A DNA stretch of 18,252 bases. It comes from Flavobacteriales bacterium. Its GTDB lineage: Bacteria > Bacteroidota > Bacteroidia > Flavobacteriales_D > Sanyastnellaceae. This document shows, in pieces, positions 1-8,067 of this stretch. Made by a program: the position numbers and the translations under genes. Within the stretch, counting starts at the first letter, position 1. Each line of letters opens with the position of its first letter. The notes under the pieces are model-generated. The model worked only from the letters and a program-made list of their open reading frames with translations. It did not search any database and was not told where the DNA came from. The DNA is taken from NCBI GenBank assembly GCA_028823435.1, contig JAPKBK010000009.1, forward strand, positions 1-18,252. The letters run 5' to 3'.

Positions 1-1410
1 TTTGTGAGTTTGGTCTGGATCAAGCAGGTAGTGCGCGATCATACAATCAAAAACATTTTTAGAGAGTTTGACCCCAAGGCGACCAAATACTTTTCTGCTG
101 AATTTATAGTTCGTCGCAGTAATCTCTTTTGATTGGTCCTCAAGGAGAGATTTAAACGCTTCAATGACAGATGAAGCTTCATTTCCAAGAGGAACATACC
201 AAGCTTCTCCAGGCTTGATTGCAAATGAGAACCCCAATAGTTTATCTAACATCGGGTTGAACCCATCAGTGATGATATGGAAGCCCCAACCTGATGATTC
301 CTGAAGTTTGGCAATCAACTTTGAGCGTCCTGAAGGCGAGTCAGCGACATGGTAGTCCCCTGTAGGTTTTGTTGTTTGAGTGGGTACATGATCGACAAGG
401 GGTGGGGGCAATGCCGTGGGTGTGGAGAGCACTTCTGAGTTGTCCCCGAACATACTCACTTGACCTACATCGTTTGTATTTATTTTAACTGGCGGAGCTG
501 GAGGGGTTGCGGTCGTGACGTTGTCACTTGGTATAAGCTTACGTAGTAGGGTTCGGAACTCTAATTCTTCTAGGATTTCTTCCAAAAGACTTACGTTAAC
601 CTCATTTTTTACCATACCCTCAATATTTACCTCCGCAGGAATATCAAGTACGATTGTCGCAAGTTTTCTGGAAAGGAGCGCTTGTTCATGATTCGCCTCC
701 ACTTTTTCTTTTAGCTTTCCTTTCAGCTTATCTGTGTTTTCATACAATCCATCAATGCTGTCGAATTCGCAGAGTAATTTTGCAGCGGTTTTTGCACCCA
801 CCCCCGGAACACCTGGTATGTTGTCAGAGGCGTCTCCCATAAGCCCCAGATAGTCAATAACCTGCTCGGTGCGATTGAGTCCAAACCTTGCACAAATTTC
901 TTCGGGCCCCCATATTTCAGCTGGACTACCTCCTCTTCCGGGTCGATACATCTTGACTCTGTCCGAAACAAGTTGACCGAAATCTTTGTCGGGAGTCATC
1001 ATATACACATCATACCCTTCTTTCTCTGCTTTTTTTGCGAGATATCCAATCAAATCGTCGGCCTCGTATCCCATTTCCATTCTTGTGGAAATCTGCAGGC
1101 CTTCCAAAACCTTTTTAATAAGGGGGACACTCAATTTAATGTCCTCAGGCGTTTCATCCCTATTTGCTTTGTATTCAGGGTAGATTACATTCCTAAAGGA
1201 CCCTCCAGGTGGGTCAAACACAACTGAGATATGCGTGGGCTTTTCAACTCTGATAATTTCAAGAACGGCATTTGTGAAACCAAATACAGCAGATGTGTTG
1301 AGTCCTTTTGAATTAATACGTGGGCTTTTTATAAACGCGTAATAAGCTCTATAAATAAGCGCATATGCATCGATTAAGAAAAGTTTTTTATTTGATGGAG
1401 CTGACAACAT
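1..1410 (-). CDS. polA: DNA polymerase I, N-terminal part (runs off the left edge)
   Basis: DNA polymerase I fills gaps and removes primers during replication and repair. The window holds the first 470 codons, open at position 1. Residues 1-220 are a FEN-like 5'-3' nuclease with the expected acidic residues: D14 (LIDAYALIYRAYYAF), E116/D118/D119 (YEADDLIGYLA), D141 and D143 (TPDKD), then D193/D196 in the helix-hairpin-helix GDASDNIPGVPGVGAKTA. After a Pro/Thr-rich linker (about 300-365) comes an exonuclease-like fold from about 375, recognisable by LLGFSFAIKPG and the following YVPLG. The proofreading acids are missing: by alignment to E. coli Pol I from memory, D355, E357 and D424 correspond to H378, I380 and S438. 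The polymerase domain lies outside the window. The ATG follows the DUF2480 stop by 12 nt, so it is probably co-transcribed with DUF2480 and dxs. Identity is very sure; loss of proofreading is an inference from alignment. Confidence 0.97.
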   Translation of the reverse strand, partial: MLSAPSNKKLFLIDAYALIYRAYYAFIKSPRINSKGLNTSAVFGFTNAVLEIIRVEKPTHISVVFDPPGGSFRNVIYPEYKANRDETPEDIKLSVPLIKKVLEGLQISTRMEMGYEADDLIGYLAKKAEKEGYDVYMMTPDKDFGQLVSDRVKMYRPGRGGSPAEIWGPEEICARFGLNRTEQVIDYLGLMGDASDNIPGVPGVGAKTAAKLLCEFDSIDGLYENTDKLKGKLKEKVEANHEQALLSRKLATIVLDIPAEVNIEGMVKNEVNVSLLEEILEELEFRTLLRKLIPSDNVTTATPPAPPVKINTNDVGQVSMFGDNSEVLSTPTALPPPLVDHVPTQTTKPTGDYHVADSPSGRSKLIAKLQESSGWGFHIITDGFNPMLDKLLGFSFAIKPGEAWYVPLGNEASSVIEAFKSLLEDQSKEITATNYKFSRKVFGRLGVKLSKNVFDCMIAHYLLDPDQTHK

Positions 1411-1422
1411 TTATATTCACGC

Positions 1423-1950
1423 TTAGCGAGGTACACTTTTATAAATAGGAACGGTACTGCACGCCTCACCAAACATTAAACTCTTGACGACGGGTTGCAG
1501 TTTTTGTTGGATTTGAAGAAGTGAGTTCGCACCACCGGAATTCGAACAGCCTCTTATCACCACTCTTTTTCCAGAATATTCATCGGGAGATAGATTCTCG
1601 ATGGCACGTTTAAGCGATTCTGCCTCTGCGTTTTCTAATCCGCCCACAACAACAAATTCAGAAGTGGACAGTGTCGCTGAGACGAGCATCCAAGCCCAAT
1701 CTGGAACGATTGCATCTTCAGTACATGTAAGCCCGACACCTAGTCCGACGAAGTTTTCGGGTTTCAGGTTTTTTGCTTTCTCCCTAAATTCTTTCTCTTT
1801 CACGACCATCCCTTGCCAAAGCCAATCTGTGAAATCTAGTTCGACACATTTAATTTCGCTTAATTGGCCAAGGTCTATTTGTACTAAGCCACTCTCATCT
1901 ACACGATTGCGAATCCCTCCCTCCAGATCATTATTTTCAGGATTAATCAT
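1423..1950 (-). CDS. DUF2480 family protein
   Basis: A 175-residue soluble protein of the DUF2480 family, recognised from memory; the family is largely restricted to Bacteroidota and has no known function. Features that fit the family are the opening NRVDESGLVQIDL, the segment DFTDWLWQGMVVKEKEFRE (about 39-57), ALTC-like GLTCTEDAIVPDWAWMLV (about 73-90), VVIRGCSN (130-137) and the C-terminal block SLMFGEACSTVPIYK (157-171). Three cysteines (C76, C135, C164) sit in these blocks and look like candidate metal or redox residues, but that is inference. There is no signal peptide or membrane segment. Its ATG overlaps the dxs stop as ATGA, which implies translational coupling to dxs, and polA starts 12 nt downstream. 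The neighbourhood suggests constitutive housekeeping expression but does not reveal a function. Confidence 0.9.
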   Translation of the reverse strand: MINPENNDLEGGIRNRVDESGLVQIDLGQLSEIKCVELDFTDWLWQGMVVKEKEFREKAKNLKPENFVGLGVGLTCTEDAIVPDWAWMLVSATLSTSEFVVVGGLENAEAESLKRAIENLSPDEYSGKRVVIRGCSNSGGANSLLQIQQKLQPVVKSLMFGEACSTVPIYKSVPR

Positions 1951-3911
1951 GCACTTTGAGCGTTGTTGTCACGCGAATTCACAGCGATTTTGAGTCTTTC
2001 ACTTTCTTCACACAGTTGCGCAGCTATGGCCTCTGCATCGTAACCACATTCAGCATAAAGCTCAGCCTGTGTACCATGCTCGATCCATTGATCTGGCATC
2101 CCTAATCTTGTAACTCTCGCACTGTAACCTTGCTCGGCCATCCATTCGATAACTGCAGAGCCAAACCCTCCTTGAATCGTGCCATCCTCTACTGTAATGA
2201 CTGATTTAAATCTGCCGAAAATTTCGTGCAACATTATATCATCAAGTGGTTTCACAAATCTCATGTCGTAATGTGCAACAGAAATTCCTTTCTTCTCAAC
2301 TTCTGCGATCCCTTTCTGAGCCTCAGTTCCTATTGCCCCAATACTTAACAAGGCAATGTCATCTCCATTCTTCAATTTGCGTCCTTTTCCGATGGCAATC
2401 TCAGAAAATTCATGCCTCCAATCTGCGATTGAACCAGTCCCTCTGGGATACCGTATCGAGAAGGGTCCGCGATGCTTCTCCGATGCGGTATACATCATGT
2501 TCCTTAAGTCGATTTCATCCATAGGCGCTGCCACCACCATGTTGGGGATACATCTCATATATGCCAAATCAAATGCGCCGTGGTGCGTAGGCCCATCGGC
2601 TCCAGCGATCCCAGCTCTGTCGAGACAGAAAACAACATGTAAGTTTTGGAGTGCAACATCGTGTACCACCTGATCATAAGCACGTTGCATAAAGCTCGAG
2701 TAAATATTACAAAACGGGATGAGCCCACTTGTTGCCATTCCGGCACTAAATGTTACAGCATGTTGCTCAGCGATACCTACATCGAACGCTCTGTCAGGCA
2801 TTTGCTCCATCATCATCTTTAATGAACATCCGGAGGGCATTGCTGGAGTTACGCCGACAATACGTCTGTTTTTCTTGGCCAAGTCGATAATGGTTTGGCC
2901 GAAAACATCCTGGAATTTCGGAGGTTTGGGACCCGTATCGACTTCAGTCGTTTGAATACTTTCTCCGGTTTCCTTGTTAAATAATCCGGGTGCGTGCCAT
3001 TTCGTGGGGCTCCCTAATTCGGAAGGTTCGTATTTCGCCCCTTTTCGAGTTACGCAGTGTAACAACTTGGGGCCAGGGATGTCCTTTAAATCAGCAAGGA
3101 CTTTGTTTAAATGCTCAACATTGTGACCGTCAACAGGCCCGAAATAACGAAAATTTAATGACTCAAACATATTGCTTTGTTTGAGAATTGCCGACTTGAT
3201 TGCATTTTCTACTTTTTGAACGACAGCTTGCGCATTGGGCCCAAACTTTGAGACTTGTCCCAGTAGATTCCAAACCTCATCTTTCACTTTGTTGTAAGTG
3301 TGTGAAGTCGTAATGTCGGTGAGGTATTCTTTTAAGGCGCCGACGTTGGGGTCGATGGACATACAATTGTCGTTGAGAATAACGAGCAGATTGCTATCCT
3401 CAATTCCAGCGTGATTCAAACCCTCAAATGCCAGGCCTGCAGTCATTGCCCCGTCTCCGATCACAGCGATATGGTGACGGTCTCTATCGGCATTCAATCG
3501 CGAACCAACAGCCATGCCAAGCGCAGCTGAGATGCTGGTGCTACTGTGTCCAACGCCGAATGTGTCGTATTCGCTTTCAGATCGTTTGGGGAACCCACTT
3601 AGGCCCTTGTACTTTCTGTTTGTATGGAAGTTTTCACGACGTCCCGTTAAGATTTTGTGGCCGTAAGCCTGGTGACCAACGTCCCAAACTATTTGGTCTT
3701 CAGGAGTGTTGAACGTATAATGAAGCGCTACGGTAAGTTCTACAACGCCCAAACTTGCTCCGAAATGACCTCCTTTTTCCGAGACCACATCTATAATAAA
3801 CTGACGCAGTTCGGTACAAACTTGTTCTAGCTCCTCCGGCTTAAATTTTTCTCGCAAGTCTGCGGGAATTTTAATCTTTTCTAAAAAAGGGCCGGCGGGG
3901 AATGGTTTCAT
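1947..3911 (-). CDS. dxs: 1-deoxy-D-xylulose-5-phosphate synthase
   Basis: Dxs condenses pyruvate and glyceraldehyde-3-phosphate, using thiamine diphosphate, to 1-deoxy-D-xylulose 5-phosphate. This is the first step of the MEP route to isoprenoids and a precursor source for thiamine and pyridoxal. The 654 residues are close to the usual length. Visible motifs are KGGHFGASLGVVELTVALHY (46-65), WDVGHQAYGHKILTGRR (76-92), the thiamine diphosphate/Mg motif GDGAMTAGL ending in an Asn (152 to about 181), YFGPVDGHN (256-264), the catalytic Glu E382 in DVGIAEQHAVTFSAGMA, and DRAGIAGADGPTHHG (431-445). It starts 18 nt after the purQ stop, and its own stop overlaps the DUF2480 start by 4 nt, so purQ-dxs-DUF2480-polA read as an operon. 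All key residues are present. The TKPTG-like pyrimidine and C-terminal domains look complete. Very sure. Confidence 0.98.
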   Translation of the reverse strand: MKPFPAGPFLEKIKIPADLREKFKPEELEQVCTELRQFIIDVVSEKGGHFGASLGVVELTVALHYTFNTPEDQIVWDVGHQAYGHKILTGRRENFHTNRKYKGLSGFPKRSESEYDTFGVGHSSTSISAALGMAVGSRLNADRDRHHIAVIGDGAMTAGLAFEGLNHAGIEDSNLLVILNDNCMSIDPNVGALKEYLTDITTSHTYNKVKDEVWNLLGQVSKFGPNAQAVVQKVENAIKSAILKQSNMFESLNFRYFGPVDGHNVEHLNKVLADLKDIPGPKLLHCVTRKGAKYEPSELGSPTKWHAPGLFNKETGESIQTTEVDTGPKPPKFQDVFGQTIIDLAKKNRRIVGVTPAMPSGCSLKMMMEQMPDRAFDVGIAEQHAVTFSAGMATSGLIPFCNIYSSFMQRAYDQVVHDVALQNLHVVFCLDRAGIAGADGPTHHGAFDLAYMRCIPNMVVAAPMDEIDLRNMMYTASEKHRGPFSIRYPRGTGSIADWRHEFSEIAIGKGRKLKNGDDIALLSIGAIGTEAQKGIAEVEKKGISVAHYDMRFVKPLDDIMLHEIFGRFKSVITVEDGTIQGGFGSAVIEWMAEQGYSARVTRLGMPDQWIEHGTQAELYAECGYDAEAIAAQLCEESERLKIAVNSRDNNAQSA

Positions 3912-3929
3912 GATTTCGTACCTAGATTG

Positions 3930-4622
3930 TTATGCGTCAATAAGTTCAACAAGTCCTCGCAGGATTGCAACACCATCAGTATTCCCAAGGTCTTCAGAGC
4001 AGGCTCGTTCAGGGTGGGGCATCATACCGAAGACGTTTTTATCAACGTTACAAACGCCAGCAATATTGTTGATGGAACCGTTTGGATTAGACGCATTGCT
4101 GACTTTTCCATTTTCGTCACAGTAGCGGAAAATGACTTGGTCATTTTCTTCGAGTGCGTCAAGTTCTTCTTTTGGAAGAAAGTAGTTGCCCTCTCCATGA
4201 GCAATAGGGATCATTAATGGAATCGAGTGGTCTAATTCAGACGAAATAGATGCCGAATGTGAAGCGGGAAGGAGATGAACGTTTTTGCAGATAAACTTTC
4301 TACTTTCATTATGCATGAGTGTACCTGGTAGAAGCCCCGCCTCGCAGAGTATTTGAAATCCGTTGCAAATACCGAGTACCTTTCCACCTTTTCCGGCAAA
4401 CTTCACGACCTCTTCCATGATGGGTGCAAATCGTGCAATAGCACCACTTCTCAAGTAGTCGCCATAACTGAACCCTCCAGGAAGGACGACTGCATCAACA
4501 TTTTGAAGGTCTGAATCTTTATGCCAAAGTTCTACGGCCTCATATCCGAGGCTGTCTTTTAAGGCATGGACGATGTCCATATTACAATTTGATCCGGGGA
4601 AGGTGACGACGCCTATTCTCAT
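3930..4622 (-). CDS. purQ: Phosphoribosylformylglycinamidine synthase subunit PurQ
   Basis: PurQ is the glutaminase subunit of formylglycinamide ribonucleotide amidotransferase, the fourth step of de novo purine synthesis. It passes ammonia to PurL with the help of PurS. The 230 residues match the family. The class I glutamine amidotransferase triad is visible: C86 in KVLGICNGFQ, H203 and E205 in MMPHPER. Also typical are TFPGSNC near the start, VVLPGGFSYGDYLRSGAIAR (45-64) and IAHGEGNYF (140-148). Neither purL nor purS is adjacent; the gene is followed by dxs after 18 nt. A free PurQ implies the three-part PurL/PurQ/PurS enzyme rather than the single long PurL common in some bacteria, but that rests on genes outside the window. 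The gap to the secreted-protein gene upstream is only 48 nt. Very sure of identity. Confidence 0.97.
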   Translation of the reverse strand: MRIGVVTFPGSNCNMDIVHALKDSLGYEAVELWHKDSDLQNVDAVVLPGGFSYGDYLRSGAIARFAPIMEEVVKFAGKGGKVLGICNGFQILCEAGLLPGTLMHNESRKFICKNVHLLPASHSASISSELDHSIPLMIPIAHGEGNYFLPKEELDALEENDQVIFRYCDENGKVSNASNPNGSINNIAGVCNVDKNVFGMMPHPERACSEDLGNTDGVAILRGLVELIDA

Positions 4623-4670
4623 AGTGCGAAGTTCGTTAAAATAAGGGGATTATCTATGTCCCAACCCGCT

Positions 4671-7600
4671 TTATTTTACCATTTTCCATGTACGTACTGC
4701 GCCGCTTTCTGGGTCAGTTAACCTGATCAGTATCATCGTGGGCCAAACATCGGATTCCATCCAAATGGTTCCGTCTATTTCAGGCATAAATACGGGGGTT
4801 ACACTCCGACCACTCAAATCATATGCGCGTGCTTCACATCTTTCAAATCCCAACCCAAGATTTATTTTCCAACCGTTCGCAGTAGAAATAGGATTCTCTA
4901 TTTCAAAAAGAGGCGACAATTCGACTTCTAGCGTTCTTCCAAACCCTTCTACCGGAGGGTCATTTGTGTCGCTATCGTCGCTGACAACATCTTCACTTTG
5001 AATCGTAATTACTTTACGAATCGTGTGTGAACAATAATTATTCCAAGCATTTAAGAACACGTCATATGTTCCCGCCTCTGAATAGGTGTGAACGGCATGA
5101 ATGTTAAAACTCGGTTCTGTTTCATCTCCGAAAAACCAACTGTATCCAGTTGCTCCTTCAGATTGATTTGTGAATCCCAAAGTATAACCCGATCCATCAC
5201 CTGACGTAAGCGGTAGGATAGGGGCCTGAAAATCCGCGATGACTTGCGGCGCAGCGATGACTTCTACGGTCACTGTGTCAGCACAACCGAAGGAATCAAT
5301 TGCGATGGCTGTGTATTCACCAGCCTCTAGATTAGAAATTGATTCAGTCACCTCTCCTGTAGACCAAATATATCCATATGGTTCTGCTCCACCTGAAACA
5401 TTAAATGCGATTGATCCATCAGAAACACCATCGCATCCTATGTGACCGATATCAAGTCCCAAATCTAACTGAGCAGGCTGAATAACTTCAGCTGACACTT
5501 CTCTGTCAGGACACCCCCAATGACCACCATCTGTTGCGACCACGGTATACGTACCCGAGGGTAGATTCGTTAATATTGCCTGACCAGTGCCATCTTCAAA
5601 AGAGGCGATTTCTTCACCAGACTCGTTGTAATACATGAATGTCCATGGCTCTTCACCATCGCCATTTACGGCGATTGAAGTCACGCCCTCACCTTCACAT
5701 CCTGGAGACACGACTGTAAGATCTATGCCAGGTGCAGAAACAACATCGATTCCTATTGAATCCAAACATCCAAATGCATCTGTGACGATCACATCGTAGT
5801 GCCCATCTTGTAAAGCCGTTGCAACGTGAGTCGTCTCACCATTGCTCCAATTATATTCAAAAGGGGAATCACCGCCTTGAACCTTTACGGTAGCTTCGGC
5901 ATCAAGTGCGTCTTCACAAAAAACGGTAGATTGAATCTCTAAAATCATATCTTCAACACCCACTACGTTTGCTAAATGTGTGTTCACTCCACAGCTGTAT
6001 TCCCCTTGATTGCTAATCAACCCAGTGTATTCCCCTGAGTTAAGTTCTTCAAATACACCGGCGCCATCAAGTCCCGTAAGCGTGCTTATCAGGTTTCCAT
6101 CGGCATCGTTTAGTGCATAATCCCAAGGTCCTGATCCGGTACCTAACAAAGCGATTGAGGCCTCACCTTCGCCATTACATCCAGGACTTACAGTTTCGAT
6201 TTCAGAAGGCGCTGAGATGTGAATGTCCCATCTTATATCATTCGTGATTGATCCCAGAGACGTTTCTCCTCCCTGAATAGAAAAGCCAAACGCCAACCCT
6301 TCTGAGAGTGGATAAGCACTACTCTCGTCAGAGGATGCAATCCAGGCACAATAATCACCCAAATTATAATCGACGAGTCTTAACGTGAAATTCTTTGTGG
6401 TTTGGGCTGCAACTTGAGTTGAAACACCGATTCCTACAGTGGCATTTTGCTCACCTGCCATAGATGGTAGAACATGAATGCTATAAAAAGAACTACCTAC
6501 ATTGTGATCTGAAGGTGCAGACATGATATCACATTTGTGATCTCCCTTCCAATTGTTTGCGTCACGTTCTGAATCAAAGAAGATTGTTGAAGCGTCATCA
6601 ATTGCAATAACTATGTCATCAGATTCATTGCCACTTTCTAGCACCCATCTCATATACGTAACCTCAGGATTTATAGTGCTTCCATCAGACTCAGCCTTCC
6701 CCGCACTCGCATACATGCTTTCGTTAATTTGCGCCTGTGGCGTATCTGTTGCACGAATCCAGAATGATTTTCCTGGAGCTAGATATTGAGTTTGTCCATT
6801 GACACCAAACCCTGAAGCATACGTGTCGTAGTTTTTCGTGTCGTTGTTGTAAATATTAACGCTTTTTTCAAGCCCTGTCATATTCTCGAATAACAACGCC
6901 AAGTCTAAATACGCTTGGGTAGGGTTAGATATCATATTAAAAGCAATGACATTCGATTTAAAGACAGGCAAAGACATCTCAAAATCCTGAAGACTCCCTT
7001 TGAAGTCGACATAATATGTGCCAGCAGGAATCGCGATTTCGTATCCAATTCCGGGCTCTAAGATGTCGTCAACAGATTGGATTTGATCCATTTGGAAAGT
7101 TGCCTCGTTCCATGAGCGAATGTTAGACATGGTGGCATTTGGATTGTCGGACCCCACGAATCCTGACGTCGGAAAATCTCCGATTAATTCAGATACCGTG
7201 ACTCCTTGCAGTCCAAATCCAACACGGTGTACCGCATCTGATTCACAACTGATTTCGAATTCACGAATAACCTCTCCGATATAATTTGCCCCGGACCCCA
7301 CGATAACGGATGCAGGACCAAAGTCGTTGTTGCCTAAACGAAGCTCTCCGTTCGTTGCATCAAGAACGCCTGTGTTGAATTCAAAGTGATGCCGAACGCG
7401 TAACGAACCCTCAATATTAATGATGTTTTCACTTGTAATCTCTAAATCGTAACATTCAGCTGCCCCGGTAAAAGTTTGGTCTGTGGTGTTTGAAAAAGCA
7501 ACACGCATGTTTCCAGATTTCACAAAACCAGCAGACGACCAGTCACCATGAATTGTTAAAGTGGTTTCAACCGTACCATCTAAGCTTAGGACACCTCCCT

Positions 7601-7958
7601 CTTGAGTGGATAGATTGTTAACTTCTGTGTTGCTGTTTACGCCGACTGTATGACCTTCCTGAATAACAACGTCGTCATAAGATCCAGGAATACACGAACA
7701 ATTCCAAGTTGTCGGTTCATTCCAGCTTCCCGAATTGACACTATTTATTATTGCTTGTCGTGATTCAAGATTTGCAGCCTCAAAAACAGTTGGAATGTTT
7801 TCCGCCCGCAAATTAAATTCTTCAAGTGCAACTTGTAATTCTGCAGATTGTTCTGAAGAGATATTCGATTGTGGTTGAATAAAGTCATTCGTCGTTTGAG
7901 CCAGTGCTGGCAAGCCAAAGAGCGATAAAAAAAGATATGTGAGCGTAAATATGCGCAT
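4671..7958 (-). CDS. Secreted SprB-repeat/PKD protein with type IX secretion-like C-terminus
   Basis: A 1095-residue exported protein of Bacteroidota surface-protein type. Residues 1-20 form a signal peptide (short basic start, LTYLFLSLFGLPALA, cleavage before Q21). Residues about 75-180 have the SGSWNEPTTWNC ... DDVVIQEGHTV pattern common at the start of such proteins. Residues 588-904 hold four SprB-like modules in the order A-B-A'-B'. A PKD domain follows (about 907-987, WFFGDETEP ... HTYSEAGTYDVFL), with GDE where PKD domains usually have GDG. Residues 1010-1095 resemble a type A sorting domain (YDLSGRSV ... ILIRLTD ... WKMVK), so export by the type IX system and surface attachment or release are likely. 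The role, perhaps adhesion or matrix binding, is inferred from domains only. The start ATG is the only one in front of the signal peptide. It is divergent from the 8068-8256 gene and 48 nt upstream of purQ. Confidence 0.85.
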   Translation of the reverse strand: MRIFTLTYLFLSLFGLPALAQTTNDFIQPQSNISSEQSAELQVALEEFNLRAENIPTVFEAANLESRQAIINSVNSGSWNEPTTWNCSCIPGSYDDVVIQEGHTVGVNSNTEVNNLSTQEGGVLSLDGTVETTLTIHGDWSSAGFVKSGNMRVAFSNTTDQTFTGAAECYDLEITSENIINIEGSLRVRHHFEFNTGVLDATNGELRLGNNDFGPASVIVGSGANYIGEVIREFEISCESDAVHRVGFGLQGVTVSELIGDFPTSGFVGSDNPNATMSNIRSWNEATFQMDQIQSVDDILEPGIGYEIAIPAGTYYVDFKGSLQDFEMSLPVFKSNVIAFNMISNPTQAYLDLALLFENMTGLEKSVNIYNNDTKNYDTYASGFGVNGQTQYLAPGKSFWIRATDTPQAQINESMYASAGKAESDGSTINPEVTYMRWVLESGNESDDIVIAIDDASTIFFDSERDANNWKGDHKCDIMSAPSDHNVGSSFYSIHVLPSMAGEQNATVGIGVSTQVAAQTTKNFTLRLVDYNLGDYCAWIASSDESSAYPLSEGLAFGFSIQGGETSLGSITNDIRWDIHISAPSEIETVSPGCNGEGEASIALLGTGSGPWDYALNDADGNLISTLTGLDGAGVFEELNSGEYTGLISNQGEYSCGVNTHLANVVGVEDMILEIQSTVFCEDALDAEATVKVQGGDSPFEYNWSNGETTHVATALQDGHYDVIVTDAFGCLDSIGIDVVSAPGIDLTVVSPGCEGEGVTSIAVNGDGEEPWTFMYYNESGEEIASFEDGTGQAILTNLPSGTYTVVATDGGHWGCPDREVSAEVIQPAQLDLGLDIGHIGCDGVSDGSIAFNVSGGAEPYGYIWSTGEVTESISNLEAGEYTAIAIDSFGCADTVTVEVIAAPQVIADFQAPILPLTSGDGSGYTLGFTNQSEGATGYSWFFGDETEPSFNIHAVHTYSEAGTYDVFLNAWNNYCSHTIRKVITIQSEDVVSDDSDTNDPPVEGFGRTLEVELSPLFEIENPISTANGWKINLGLGFERCEARAYDLSGRSVTPVFMPEIDGTIWMESDVWPTMILIRLTDPESGAVRTWKMVK
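4674..4931 (-). other. Probable type IX secretion C-terminal sorting domain segment
   Basis: Codes for residues about 1010-1095. It has the beta-rich layout of type A sorting domains: a strand ending in AYDLSGRSV, a WMESD.WP turn, then ILIRLTD and a closing RTWKMVK. A Pro/Asp-rich linker (about 988-1006) separates it from the PKD domain. Assigned by pattern, not by profile search. Confidence 0.65.
4998..5240 (-). other. PKD domain coding segment
   Basis: Codes for residues about 907-987 of the secreted protein. The PKD pattern is visible as GYSWFFGDETEPSF, then HTYSEAGTYDVFLNAWN. PKD domains are extracellular beta-sandwiches that act as spacers or adhesion modules. The canonical FGDG is FGDE here. 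Confidence 0.8.
5247..6197 (-). repeat. A-B-A'-B' tandem module duplication inside the SprB-repeat protein
   Basis: Residues 588-743 and 749-904 of the encoded protein are two copies of an approximately 160-residue unit. Each unit has an A module beginning VSPGC(N/E)GEG..SIA and continuing to a PW motif, followed by a B module with a Y.WS.GE.T core, an L..G.Y/H and a D.FGC.D ending before a VV/IAAP linker. A resembles A' and B resembles B' more than A resembles B, which points to duplication of the pair rather than four independent repeats. The DNA copies have diverged, so the event is not recent. Confidence 0.75.
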
Positions 7959-8041
7959 AACAATAGAGATAGGTGTGCATTCTTTTACGTGTTTTTATCC
8001 AAAAGGTTACACGAATGAGGCCATTCTAAAAAGATGCGACT

Positions 8042-8049
8042 TAAATTTG
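8042..8049 (+). promoter_or_regulatory. Candidate -7 element (TAAATTTG) of the small plus-strand gene
   Basis: A perfect match to the Bacteroidota -7 consensus TAnnTTTG, 18 nt before the ATG at 8068. No TTG or TTTG lies at the usual 17-23 nt upstream, so the -33 element is absent or degenerate. The 109-nt divergent intergenic region also has to hold the promoter of the secreted-protein gene, for which I see no good match. Confidence 0.45.
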
Positions 8050-8067
8050 TAAAAGAATCACATCGAA

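Noticed and set aside
1601..1993. 130-codon open frame on the plus strand
   Set aside because: It lies opposite DUF2480 and the end of dxs, is Ser/Pro-rich low-complexity translation, and has no family resemblance. It is an antisense shadow.
4641..4663. Possible intrinsic terminator between the secreted-protein gene and purQ (GGGA...TCCC followed by TTATTTT on the minus strand)
   Set aside because: The stem has only 4 bp with a loop of about 9 nt, so I do not call it; read-through into purQ stays open.
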